The notes beneath the pieces are model-generated. The model worked only from the letters and a program-made list of their open reading frames with translations. It did no database searches and had not been told where the DNA came from. From contig NZ_LT906451.1 in assembly GCF_900187355.1 (NCBI RefSeq), positions 496,501-560,500 on the forward strand: DNA of 64,000 nucleotides. Direction: 5' to 3'. Below, piece by piece: positions 51,731 to 60,370 of the stretch. Position 1 is the stretch's first letter, and the number at the start of each line of letters is the position of its first letter. Both the position numbers and the translations under genes were made by a program. This DNA comes from Legionella lansingensis. GTDB taxonomy: Bacteria; Pseudomonadota; Gammaproteobacteria; Legionellales; Legionellaceae.

Positions 51731-51851
51731 AATTACCTACTCCGAATCAAATCCTAGTAGTTAACAACAGTATACAACAAATATTTTATAACTGTTGTAG
51801 CTACTAGATTATTGTAGCTCTGAGGTCAATGGCGTTCAGCTATCTTGAAAA

Positions 51852-52577
51852 TTATAATTTTAGCGTACCGTTAATATTGTCTTGCCCTGCCTCTGTTATG
51901 CTTTTTAAAGAGTCTTTCAGTTCTTGTGTTTTCTTAATTGAGTCAGTTGGAGTAACTTCAACATATCCTCTGGTAATAAAATTCAAAGCGACCTTTAAGC
52001 CGTGCCAAATATTTCCCAAAAATCCCCGATGATTTTTTAATGTACTTTTTTGAGCTATCTCAATGGCGTCATTACAATTTCTCACAAAAACATCTTTCTT
52101 GATTTCTCCAGAATAAAATCTTTTTTTTTGGGTAGCTAATGTATCATAGAGATCTTGTGCATCCTTAGCCTCGTTTGGATACTTTCTTGATTGTAATCCA
52201 GTAGCTTTTTCCTGGAGTCGTTGCAAATTTTTATTAAATTCTGACTCTTCAAGTAATAGGCCTTTCTTCCATTTGGTAATAGCTGGATGATCTTTCTTAT
52301 CTATGAGAAACTGACGTACAGCTTCATGTTCTAATGCTGGTTCAAAATTTCCTTTTCGCCAAGCATATACGACTGGTGTTACACTTTCCTTATTAAGTCT
52401 TTGGGTACAGCGATATAATAAACTGGTCAGTTCTTGTGAATATTGTCTTATATCTTCCGTAGCACCAATTTCATTATAAACCCTCTGAAATTTCTTTTGA
52501 TCTTTAATGGGCGTTGTAAAGAAAGATTCATTTACCCTAATAAATTCCCTTACCTCTTCTTTTGTTGGAGCAGGCAT
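51852..52577 (-). CDS. Helical unknown protein with legionella-type C-terminal region
   Basis: The product is 241 residues and has no catalytic motif I can see. It is highly charged and helical (KKFQRVYNEIGATEDI, LLYRCTQRLNKESV). The segment RFYSGEIKKDVFVRNCNDAI, then LGNIWHGLKVALNFITRGYV and TPTDSIKKTQEL, resembles a domain that recurs at the ends of many legionella and coxiella effectors, with a short hydrophobic stretch for membrane contact. Effector status is inferred. Confidence 0.55.
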   Translation of the reverse strand: MPAPTKEEVREFIRVNESFFTTPIKDQKKFQRVYNEIGATEDIRQYSQELTSLLYRCTQRLNKESVTPVVYAWRKGNFEPALEHEAVRQFLIDKKDHPAITKWKKGLLLEESEFNKNLQRLQEKATGLQSRKYPNEAKDAQDLYDTLATQKKRFYSGEIKKDVFVRNCNDAIEIAQKSTLKNHRGFLGNIWHGLKVALNFITRGYVEVTPTDSIKKTQELKDSLKSITEAGQDNINGTLKL

Positions 52578-52652
52578 CCGCGTGAATTTTTTGATGACTA
52601 TATGTATATTTATATATCACTTTTTATTTTATTCAATATAAAAAGACATAGA

Positions 52653-53276
52653 CTAAGTTTCTTGATAAGGGGGCAAAAGAGATACGGCCTTAATTCGAAT
52701 TAAGGCACGCGTTAATGGTACTAATGGTAACCCCAGAATCGTGCTCTCATCTCCTTGAACCTCTTGGAACAACCATTTTGCTACACCTTCATAATTGTAA
52801 GCCCCACAACTTTGATAAGGCTGCTCACTCCTTAAATAAGCTTCTATCGTGTCATCACTTAATGCATTCATTGTGAGAGTAGCTATATCATGCTCTTCCC
52901 ATAAGACAGTACCTCCTTTGACAATGCAATAGGCAGCTAATTGTTGATGGGTTTTCCCTCTGAGTAAACGCAGGTTAGATACTGCAGTGGCATGATCAAG
53001 AGGTTTACCTAAATGTCTATTCTCAAAAATGCACAATTGATCAGCTGCAATCACAAAATGTGAGGGGTAGCGATGACTCACATCCAGGGCTTTACAACGA
53101 GCAAGCGTGCTAGCTAATTTAAGCATCGATGCTGAAGCAAAATCTTCTTTTAGCTTTTCCTCATTACAAAGCGCAGGGATGATTTCAAAATCTAGACCTA
53201 AGGAAGCTAATAATTTAATTCGAGCTTGTGAGGACGATCCTAAAATAATAGGTTGTTGGCTAAAAAACTTAGACAT
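52653..53276 (-). CDS. Maf-like nucleotide pyrophosphatase
   Basis: This is a 207-residue Maf/YceF/YhdE-type protein that hydrolyses non-canonical or canonical nucleoside triphosphates. It has IILGSSSQARIKLLASLGLDFEI at the start and VIAADQLCIFENRHLGKP with the catalytic Asp. The C-terminal GDESTILGLPLVPL replaces the usual G-x-x-x-x-I-x-G-L-P. It overlaps the end of the ZIP gene by eight bases. Confidence 0.88.
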   Translation of the reverse strand: MSKFFSQQPIILGSSSQARIKLLASLGLDFEIIPALCNEEKLKEDFASASMLKLASTLARCKALDVSHRYPSHFVIAADQLCIFENRHLGKPLDHATAVSNLRLLRGKTHQQLAAYCIVKGGTVLWEEHDIATLTMNALSDDTIEAYLRSEQPYQSCGAYNYEGVAKWLFQEVQGDESTILGLPLVPLTRALIRIKAVSLLPPYQET

Positions 53277-54024
53277 AAACTGCCACCGAAGCCATTAATA
53301 GAAAACCAATAATGACAAAGCTAAAATCCCGCAGATTACAACATCGTTCTACCATAACACAGCGTTCCAAGCCGTGAAGCGTACCTAGATAAAGAAAAGT
53401 ACCAGCAGAAGCCGCAATTAAAATTGGATCAAGCAACGAATTCGTCTCGACTCCATGCCCGAAGTACCAACCAAGAAAAATACCTAAAGGGGTCATCAGG
53501 CAGAAAGTGAAGAAAAAACCAAGGCTCTGAGCTCGTCTGAGGGAACTTTTATTAAGCTGAACAGCAATAGCGAAGCTTTCCGCCCATTTATGAGTGATAA
53601 TTGCCAGAAAAATCATGATGATCATAGGATTGCTTTGTGCTAGACCAAGCGCTGCTCCAAGCATGATGGAATGAACCGAAAGCATACCCCAAGCCAGGAT
53701 AGCAAAGGCTGGGTGAGTTGCATCATGATGATGATAGATTTCTTTGCCTAGATGTTCAAACCATAAAAAGAGTAAAAATACAGCTCCAGTAATAATAAAG
53801 GCAAAAGGGTAGTCATAACCCATCTCCTGGAATAGAGTGTTGGAATCAGGCAACATATGAAGAAGCCCTGCACCAAGAAAAATCCCAGTAGCTAAGGTCT
53901 CACCAATAGGGAAGTCAATATGCTCATCGCTTTTTATTCTTTTTTTAAACGGATACCATCCAGCCATGAGAACAACAATAAAAATACTGATGGTAAAAAC
54001 AATTTTTAAAGTGGTCGTAGCCAT
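53269..54024 (-). CDS. ZIP-family metal transporter
   Basis: The product is about 251 residues with eight hydrophobic helices. Metal-binding motifs are GLLHMLPDSN in helix 4-like position and HSIMLGAALG and HKWAESFAIAV further on, and a His-rich loop (EIYHHHDATH). It imports zinc or another divalent metal. I use the ATG at 54024 with GAGGGG upstream. It is between Maf and a 2-hydroxyacid dehydrogenase; a CDF exporter follows in the same run, so the cluster may balance metal flux. Confidence 0.88.
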   Translation of the reverse strand: MATTTLKIVFTISIFIVVLMAGWYPFKKRIKSDEHIDFPIGETLATGIFLGAGLLHMLPDSNTLFQEMGYDYPFAFIITGAVFLLFLWFEHLGKEIYHHHDATHPAFAILAWGMLSVHSIMLGAALGLAQSNPMIIMIFLAIITHKWAESFAIAVQLNKSSLRRAQSLGFFFTFCLMTPLGIFLGWYFGHGVETNSLLDPILIAASAGTFLYLGTLHGLERCVMVERCCNLRDFSFVIIGFLLMASVAVYV

Positions 54025-54038
54025 AGACACACCCCTCT

Positions 54039-55004
54039 TTAGGAAATACGCACTACATTAATAGGCTGCTTATTGAGAAAGTGAATAATATTTTCACAGA
54101 CTACATTTAGCAAGCGTTTTCTTGCTTCGATAGAAGCCCAGGCAATATGAGGAGTAATGACACAATTATCTAAACCGATTAAAGGATTATCCAACCCTGG
54201 GGGTTCTTGACTAAGCACATCGAGATAAGCTGCGCTGATTTGTCTATTCTTTAAAGCGTTGGCCAACGCATATTCATCAATCAAGCCGCCGCGCCCGGTA
54301 TTAATGAGAATGCTTGTGGCTTTCATCTGTTTCAGCGTTGCGCTATTGATAATATTTTGTGTCATGTTGTTAAGTGGGCAATGCAAACTTAAGACGTCAC
54401 TTTGTTGCAAGAGATCATGCCAATTAACCCAAGTTGCAAAATCACTACTAAATGGTGTTGGCTTATGTGCAATAATTTTCATTCCTAATTGGCTTGCAAT
54501 GAGCGCAACTTTTTGCGCTACTTTTCCATAGCCCATTAGGCCTAAAGTCAGGCCTGCCAATTCAGTGATAGGATTTAGCCAATAGGCAAAATAGGGCTGT
54601 GCTTGCCAATCGCCTTTTTGAATGGATGCATTATGGGCTTCAACGTGATTTGTATGCGCTAATAATAAAGCGAACACATGTTGTGCGACACTGTCTGTAC
54701 TATAGTCTGGTACGTTAGTAACGACAATATGATGCGAGCTCGCGGCCGCAATATCGATGTTATCAACTCCTGTCGCAGTTTCTCCAATATAACGAAGCTT
54801 TGGGAGCTTTGCAAAATGTGAGGCATTTAGCTTTACTTTGTTGGTGATAATAATATCCGCTTCTCGGGCACGTTCTATAACGAGTTCGTCAGGCGTTTTG
54901 TCATAGATGTCGACTTCACCTAACTCATAAAGATGGTCTAGGGATAAACCATCATTAAGCAGTGGTTTAGAATCCAAAACCACGATCTTAATTTTTTTCA
55001 TCAT
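54039..55004 (-). CDS. D-2-hydroxyacid dehydrogenase
   Basis: The product is 321 residues. It has the NAD motif LMGYGKVAQKVALIA, the substrate Arg in INTGRGGLID, Glu in SQEPPG and His in ITPHIAW: the standard catalytic Arg-Glu-His. It resembles glycerate (hydroxypyruvate) dehydrogenase. Its start overlaps the CDF stop by 17 bases. Confidence 0.9.
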   Translation of the reverse strand: MMKKIKIVVLDSKPLLNDGLSLDHLYELGEVDIYDKTPDELVIERAREADIIITNKVKLNASHFAKLPKLRYIGETATGVDNIDIAAASSHHIVVTNVPDYSTDSVAQHVFALLLAHTNHVEAHNASIQKGDWQAQPYFAYWLNPITELAGLTLGLMGYGKVAQKVALIASQLGMKIIAHKPTPFSSDFATWVNWHDLLQQSDVLSLHCPLNNMTQNIINSATLKQMKATSILINTGRGGLIDEYALANALKNRQISAAYLDVLSQEPPGLDNPLIGLDNCVITPHIAWASIEARKRLLNVVCENIIHFLNKQPINVVRIS

Positions 55005-56130
55005 CAGTCATGTCCTGTTGAAAAAATACGCGTATTTCTAAGGGATAATCACAGGAATCAAGGTCTTGATAGATTCGCTGGTAAAAAGACGGCGGTAGCT
55101 CTTTTTTTGGGGTGAAAATTAAATCGATGGTCATTTTGCCATCCAGATAATGAATGGTCCAATTTACAAGCCCAGGGAAATCTTGTTGCCATTCTGAAAG
55201 CAACTCTTCTTGCAAGATGACACGGTTGGGCAGATGAAGAGAGGGGCAAGTCAACTCATCATCTTCAGGATCCACATGCACAATGACATCTTTAACTCGT
55301 TTAAGCTCATTCATAAGGGCTTGATGCACATGTTGAGCAATATAATGTCCTTCAGAAACAGAAATATAAGGTGAGACAAGAATATGTACATCCACCAAAA
55401 TATCTCCTCCCATTAGTCGACTACGTAATTGATGGATCTTTTCTACACCAGGCACCGACTCAATAATGTCCTCTATTTTTTTTAGCACTTCAGGTTCTAC
55501 GGCTGTGTCAATTAACTCCTTGACACTGTCCCAGCCGTAACTCATACCCATTTTAATGATCATAAGGCCTACAATAATTGCAGCAATGGCATCCAAATAG
55601 ATAAATCCCAAGATTGTACCTACCAAACCCAACGTTACCACAATTGAAGAGGCAGCATCGGAACGATGGTGCCAGGCATTGGTTATAACAAGAGAGGACT
55701 GAATTTTTTGTCCTACATGGTAGGTGTAATGAAATAGCATTTCATTGGCAACAATTGAGAGTAACGCGACGGGCAAAGCAAGCCATCCAGGTTTGTCATG
55801 GGTGGCCTGAATGACTTCGCTGAGTGAATCCCAAGCAATTCCAGCTCCTGCAAGAATGAGTAAGAGGGCAAGGATCAGGGTTGCCGCAGTTTCAATACGT
55901 TGATGGCCATAAGGATGCGTTGCATCCGCATCTTGGCTACCATACTTGGAGGCAAACAAAACCATTAAATCAGTAATGAGATCGGAAAATGAGTGTACGC
56001 CATCGGCTACTAAGGCATGTGAATGGTAAATAATACCGCCGAAGAGTTTTATGACCCCCAGGATCGCAGTGACGACAGCACCAATTATCGTGATTTTCTT
56101 GGCCTGTGAATACCGATCCTGTTGTGTCAT
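54988..56130 (-). CDS. Cation diffusion facilitator transporter
   Basis: The product is about 380 residues. Six membrane helices carry the metal site residues (VADGVHSFSDLITD and AWHHRSDAASSIVV). A cytoplasmic C-terminal domain follows with VPGVEKIHQLRSRLMGG and a further 100 residues. The ATG at 56130 is chosen because it follows the TusA-like stop by two bases and precedes the family start; the frame extends 19 codons upstream into the TusA-like gene. It exports zinc, iron or manganese; specificity is unclear. Confidence 0.9.
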   Translation of the reverse strand: MTQQDRYSQAKKITIIGAVVTAILGVIKLFGGIIYHSHALVADGVHSFSDLITDLMVLFASKYGSQDADATHPYGHQRIETAATLILALLLILAGAGIAWDSLSEVIQATHDKPGWLALPVALLSIVANEMLFHYTYHVGQKIQSSLVITNAWHHRSDAASSIVVTLGLVGTILGFIYLDAIAAIIVGLMIIKMGMSYGWDSVKELIDTAVEPEVLKKIEDIIESVPGVEKIHQLRSRLMGGDILVDVHILVSPYISVSEGHYIAQHVHQALMNELKRVKDVIVHVDPEDDELTCPSLHLPNRVILQEELLSEWQQDFPGLVNWTIHYLDGKMTIDLIFTPKKELPPSFYQRIYQDLDSCDYPLEIRVFFQQDMTDDEKN

Positions 56131-56132
56131 TC

Positions 56133-56363
56133 CTAGTCCTTTATGAGTTCTAGAGTAATATGAATTTCCCCATCTAAATCTTTGCATTCAATAAGCTTGT
56201 GTCCATTTATACGACACCAGCAAGGAAGATCGTGTTTTGCCCCGGGATCCGTTGCTAGCACCGTTAATGTATCACCATGAGCAAGTTTTTTCGCCATATT
56301 TTGTGTTTTAATCACCGGCATAGGACATAAAAGCCTTCGGGCATCTAAATCGTAATGAGCCAT
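56133..56363 (-). CDS. TusA-like sulfur carrier
   Basis: The product is 76 residues. GAGGAAG lies just before the ATG at 56363. The N-terminal CPxP motif (RRLLCPMPVIKTQ, Cys13) is the sulfur-accepting cysteine of TusA/SirA. A second pair of cysteines (LPCWCRINGHKL) is unusual. It is seven bases downstream of a PP-loop tRNA thiolation-like gene, which fits a sulfur relay. Confidence 0.88.
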   Translation of the reverse strand: MAHYDLDARRLLCPMPVIKTQNMAKKLAHGDTLTVLATDPGAKHDLPCWCRINGHKLIECKDLDGEIHITLELIKD

Positions 56364-56370
56364 ATCTTCC

Positions 56371-57411
56371 TCACAAGTACCAATGTTGCGGAATATCTTC
56401 CGCATGCATAGGCTTAACGTTAAAGATTTCTGTTTCCCCATTCGTATGGAATAACTCAACGTCAACAGAGGGTTCGTTTCGTCCGGAACAAAAACGTGCT
56501 GCTACGCGGGCACAAGTAATGTAATCAGCAGAGCTTAATTGCCCTTCAATCAGAATCATCGGTCCTCGATGATCGCGAACTTGCATATGAGTAAATTGTT
56601 TACGATAGCCGGTTAAAAAATTACTTTCAGCCTCATCGCGAGCGATGATCATTTTATAATGAGGCATAGGACGGATATGCCTGCCTGCTTTTAAAAGAAT
56701 GATATCCTCAATGTCGTAGTCTCGCGTTTGCCGATGCTCCCACATATCGCGTAAACGTCGAGTGTAGTTCTCATCGGTTAGCACACAACATCCTCCTGCA
56801 GGTTGTGCAAACTCTGAGATTGCCATGGATGCAGCAAGACCTAGTTGTGGTTTACGATTGCGTCCTTGAAAATCATATAAGGCTTCTCGGTTAACCCAAC
56901 CCTCGCGTTCGGGCAAAGTCGGTGGTAATCGTTTTGCGCATAAGGGACGCAGTAAGCGATCTTCTGCTCCAGATTTGTCTGCAATCAAGGGCATGGTTCC
57001 CTTACGTTGAGATTTGGGACGTTGGCCTATGACTTCGCCGGTAATAATAAAATCAAAACCGTGTTCCAGCATCCACTGGTAGGCTTCACGTACCATGAAT
57101 ATCTTGCAATCTAAACAAGGATTGATGTTTTTGCCATAGCCATATTTAGGATTAAGCAAAATATCTTTATAGGGCTCGACAATATCAATGATGTGCAGCT
57201 TAATACCCAGTTGCTCTGCCACCCAAAGTGCATCATTGCGTAAAGGTTTGTCACTTTTGCGGTTGCGGATAGCTGAAGTATGACCCGAATGGCAAAAGCC
57301 AGTATAAAAATTGATTCCTTCGACCTCGATGCCTTGTTGCTGAATCAGTTTAACGGCAAGCATGGAGTCCAAGCCACCTGAGATTAAGGCAACTGCTTTA
57401 CGTTTGACGGT
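56371..57411 (-). CDS. PP-loop tRNA thiolation-type enzyme (MnmA/ThiI-like)
   Basis: The product is 346 residues. The ATP PP-loop SGGLDS (12-17) is near the N-terminus. FCHSGH and INPCLDCKIFMV (Cys100, Cys103) give possible sulfur-handling or metal-binding cysteines, and GGCCVLTD a further pair. The C-terminal 120 residues are a separate domain (HYKMIIARDEAES to ELFHTNGE). It resembles the MnmA/ThiI superfamily but is not the canonical member of either. The TusA-like gene next to it argues for tRNA or cofactor thiolation. The chosen ATG follows ten extra upstream codons in frame. Confidence 0.8.
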   Translation of the reverse strand, partial: TVKRKAVALISGGLDSMLAVKLIQQQGIEVEGINFYTGFCHSGHTSAIRNRKSDKPLRNDALWVAEQLGIKLHIIDIVEPYKDILLNPKYGYGKNINPCLDCKIFMVREAYQWMLEHGFDFIITGEVIGQRPKSQRKGTMPLIADKSGAEDRLLRPLCAKRLPPTLPEREGWVNREALYDFQGRNRKPQLGLAASMAISEFAQPAGGCCVLTDENYTRRLRDMWEHRQTRDYDIEDIILLKAGRHIRPMPHYKMIIARDEAESNFLTGYRKQFTHMQVRDHRGPMILIEGQLSSADYITCARVAARFCSGRNEPSVDVELFHTNGETEIFNVKPMHAEDIPQHWYL

Positions 57412-57499
57412 CATGAGAAAACCTGATAATAAAATGGCCAATATTTTAACCTTTCTATGGACTTGGTCAAGTTAAACTGTGCCAATAATGGGAGCACTA

Positions 57500-57790
57500 A
57501 TGAAGCTTCGCTTAATTTCTATCTTCTATAGGATACGCCATTTAATTGCTTTATTTGCCATGTTAGTTGGACTTTACCTCATCAAAAGCATCACTGAACT
57601 CTTATATCTACCCGCGCAGCCGCAAAAGCTCACTCTTTTTTCGCTCTTTAAGATTCTCTGGTCTACCAATGACGTTTTTTTACGCTTCATTGTCATCATC
57701 AACTTTTTAATTAAACCTGTTTTTATTTACATTGCCATTTTGCTCTTGCTGTATGCTTTGAAGGAGAATTCCGGGAGTAAAAAACATTAG
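57500..57790 (+). CDS. Small membrane protein of unknown function
   Basis: The product is 96 residues with two hydrophobic helices (HLIALFAMLVGLYLI and FIVIINFLIKPVFIYIAILL). GGGAG lies six bases before the ATG at 57500; earlier GTG/ATG starts are possible. No family is recognised. Its stop codon runs into a GGGACGTTCCC repeat. Confidence 0.5.
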   Translation: MKLRLISIFYRIRHLIALFAMLVGLYLIKSITELLYLPAQPQKLTLFSLFKILWSTNDVFLRFIVIINFLIKPVFIYIAILLLLYALKENSGSKKH

Positions 57791-57801
57791 GGACGTTCCC
57801 T
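57789..57801. repeat. GGGACGTTCCC-family palindrome, copy 3, starting within a stop codon
   Basis: AGGGACGTTCCCT begins inside the stop of the small membrane protein gene, as at radA. The right flank differs from the other two copies. Confidence 0.6.
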
Positions 57802-57896
57802 TAAAAATCAAAATGGTCGCTGGGGCAGGTTGATAATTTGTGGAGCAGCTGATTATGAGCTTTATTTTCAAAGGATTTTTCAGCCTGTACACAGAA

Positions 57897-58049
57897 TTAT
57901 CCACAGATTTTGTGGATAATTGGAAAAGAGTTACTACATAGGGCAATGCCAAAGATGCAGATGTATCAAGGACTATCGCGAAAATTTTGTGATTCGCAGG
58001 TTATTGAGGAACAAGAAGATAAAAAAGTTATCCACAGGGCTGTGAATAA
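57897..58049. promoter_or_regulatory. Cluster of DnaA-box-like sites
   Basis: Perfect consensus boxes TTATCCACA lie at 57897-57905, 57911-57919 (reverse) and 58028-58036, with a one-mismatch reverse box TGTGAATAA at 58041-58049. The first two form an inverted pair. The spacer of about 440 bases before recG has no gene. It may be a DnaA-titration or regulatory site, or part of an origin region. Confidence 0.55.
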
Positions 58050-58140
58050 AGGAATAGAGAAATGAGTTAGACTATCTTAGCAAAGAAAAAGTGAAAAAAC
58101 AGTCTTGACATTACGATTTTCAAATAATTTTTTATCTTAC

Positions 58141-58231
58141 TCCTCACCATACTCTCTCCCACAAGAGGGGAGGGAAAAATACCTCACCCATTGTGGGAGA
58201 GGTCGACGTGCGTACGGCGGGGGAGAGCTCC
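58141..58231. repeat. CTCTCCCACAA repeat, copy 1
   Basis: The block contains CTCTCCCACAAGAGGGGAGG and TTGTGGGAGAGGTCGACG and ends near GGGGAGAGCTC. It aligns with the reverse complement of 61479-61563. The two copies flank recG and the permease gene in opposite orientation. Confidence 0.75.
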
Positions 58232-58236
58232 ATAAA

Positions 58237-60333
58237 TTAGCCTTGGAAAAATTGTTCAAACTCTCCTAACCAACGTTCGGCAATTGTCCGGGCCAATGCT
58301 TTGTTCTCGGTTGCTAATTTTTTTGCCACCTGCGCTATTGCAGGTAAAAGGGCCTGATCACGCTGTAAATTTGCTATCTTAAATTGACGATAGCCTGTTT
58401 GGCGCGTACCTAAGACTTCGCCAGGTCCTCTCAGTTGTAGATCTTTTTCAGCAATGATAAAACCGTCATTGGTTGAACGCATAACGCGTAAACGCTCGGC
58501 GCTAAATGGTGAAAGAGGGGCTTGGTAAAGCAACAAACAATGGGCTTGCTGATTTCCTCGGCCCACTCTGCCACGTAATTGATGCAATTGCGACAAACCC
58601 AGGCGATCTGCATTTTCAATAATCATCAAGCTTGCATTAGGAACATCAACGCCGACTTCGATGACGGTTGTGGCCACTAAAAGATCAATCTCACCTTCTT
58701 TAAAAGCCAACATCGTCGCTTCTTTTTCTGTAGCTTTCATACGCCCATGGACCAAGCCTACGCGAGCATTAGGCAGTTGTTGTTGGAGGTTGTCAGCGGT
58801 GGCAGTTGCTGCCATACATTGCAGTTTCTCTGATTCCTCAATTAATGTACAAACCCAATAAGTCTGACGACCACCGGCTATAGCTGCTTGCAATCGTTGG
58901 ATGATGGGTTCTCTTTTTTCCTGGCTCAAGACTGCTGTAACAACTGGCGTTCGACCCGGAGGCAATTCATCAATGATCGATACATCGAGATGGGCAAATT
59001 GCGTCATGGCTAGTGTTCTTGGGATAGGAGTTGCTGTCATTAACAACTGATGAGGAATAAGTTCACCATGTTGTCCTTTTTGCTGCAATAAGAGACGTTG
59101 TTCTACCCCAAAACGATGTTGTTCATCGATGATAACCAAACCAAGATTGGCAAAATTTACTCCCTCTTGGAATAAAGCATGAGTCCCAACCAGCATGTGG
59201 CATGCTCCACTTTGGAGCATGGTTAGTGTTTCTTTCCTTTCACTCGCTTTCATCTTCCCGCTCAGGCGGCGGCAATTTAGTCCTAACGGAGAAAACCAAC
59301 GCTGAAGATTAGTAGCATGCTGTTCGCTTAGTAATTCCGTAGGAGCCATAAGCGCAATTTGATAGCCGTTAGCAATCGCTTGCAAAGCGGCCATTGCAGC
59401 AACAACGGTTTTTCCGGACCCCACATCACCTTGAACCAGACGTAGCATTGGCTTATTTTGGTTTAGATCATTGGCCACTTCTTCACTGACACGCCATTGT
59501 GCCTTAGTTAAAGCAAAGGGTAATTGTTTAATAAATTGCTCACGTAGGATCGTATCTACTGTCATCGATGGTGCTGATAAGTTGTGTCGATGTTGACGCG
59601 CGAATTGCATACTTAAACGTTGCGCTAGCAATTCATCGAAGGCAAGGCGTTGTAAAGCTGGGTGACTACCTTCTTCTAATGTTTGCAGAGAAATCTCGGG
59701 CGGTGGGTTGTGGAGTAGTTGCATCGCTTCGGGAAGAGGATAAAAGCAATTCTCTCCTAGTTCCTCAGGTGTCATCCATTCCATATCGAGTAAGTGTTCG
59801 CGGCAGGTGCTGAGAGCTATTTTTACCAGTTGGCGTAAACGAGTTTGGCTAAGTCCTTGTGTTGTGGAATAAATTGGGGTTAATGTTTCTTCGACACTAA
59901 ATTCTTCATCATCTGCTAATAATTGATACTCAGGATGAATCATCTCCAAGCTATTAGAGAATTCACGAACTTCTCCAAAAGCGCGGATGCGAGCGCTTTC
60001 ATTCAACGCTTTTATTTGTTGCTTATTAAAATGAAAGAAGCGGAGTTTTAAAACACCACTTTTATCTTCTACATAGCAGTAAAGCATCATCCGTTTGCCA
60101 TACTTAATTTCTGTCTTACAAACCCGTCCAGCGATAACAGACCAATCATTAGCACGCAAATCACCTATGGCTGTGATGCGAGTGCGATCCTGGTAACGAT
60201 AAGGAAGATGAAATAGTAGATCGGCCACGGTATAGATGCCGCATTTGGCAAGTTTAGCCGCCAATGTCGGACCTACTCCAGCTAACATTTCACAAGTTTG
60301 TTGCAACACGGTATTATGTGGTTGAAAAAACAC
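58237..60333 (-). CDS. recG: RecG ATP-dependent DNA helicase
   Basis: This 698-residue branch-migration helicase reverses stalled forks. It has an N-terminal wedge/OB domain (about 1-200, e.g. DLLFHLPYRYQDRT), Walker A LVQGDVGSGKTVVA, DEQH box VIIDEQHRFGVEQR, ATPIPRTLAMT and C-terminal LHQLRGRVGRG. The start is GTG. No spoT or gmk operon partner; it stands alone, convergently facing the small membrane gene. Confidence 0.96.
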   Translation of the reverse strand: MFFQPHNTVLQQTCEMLAGVGPTLAAKLAKCGIYTVADLLFHLPYRYQDRTRITAIGDLRANDWSVIAGRVCKTEIKYGKRMMLYCYVEDKSGVLKLRFFHFNKQQIKALNESARIRAFGEVREFSNSLEMIHPEYQLLADDEEFSVEETLTPIYSTTQGLSQTRLRQLVKIALSTCREHLLDMEWMTPEELGENCFYPLPEAMQLLHNPPPEISLQTLEEGSHPALQRLAFDELLAQRLSMQFARQHRHNLSAPSMTVDTILREQFIKQLPFALTKAQWRVSEEVANDLNQNKPMLRLVQGDVGSGKTVVAAMAALQAIANGYQIALMAPTELLSEQHATNLQRWFSPLGLNCRRLSGKMKASERKETLTMLQSGACHMLVGTHALFQEGVNFANLGLVIIDEQHRFGVEQRLLLQQKGQHGELIPHQLLMTATPIPRTLAMTQFAHLDVSIIDELPPGRTPVVTAVLSQEKREPIIQRLQAAIAGGRQTYWVCTLIEESEKLQCMAATATADNLQQQLPNARVGLVHGRMKATEKEATMLAFKEGEIDLLVATTVIEVGVDVPNASLMIIENADRLGLSQLHQLRGRVGRGNQQAHCLLLYQAPLSPFSAERLRVMRSTNDGFIIAEKDLQLRGPGEVLGTRQTGYRQFKIANLQRDQALLPAIAQVAKKLATENKALARTIAERWLGEFEQFFQG

Positions 60334-60370
60334 TGATAATAGCAGGAAAATAACTCAGAGTTGACTTACC

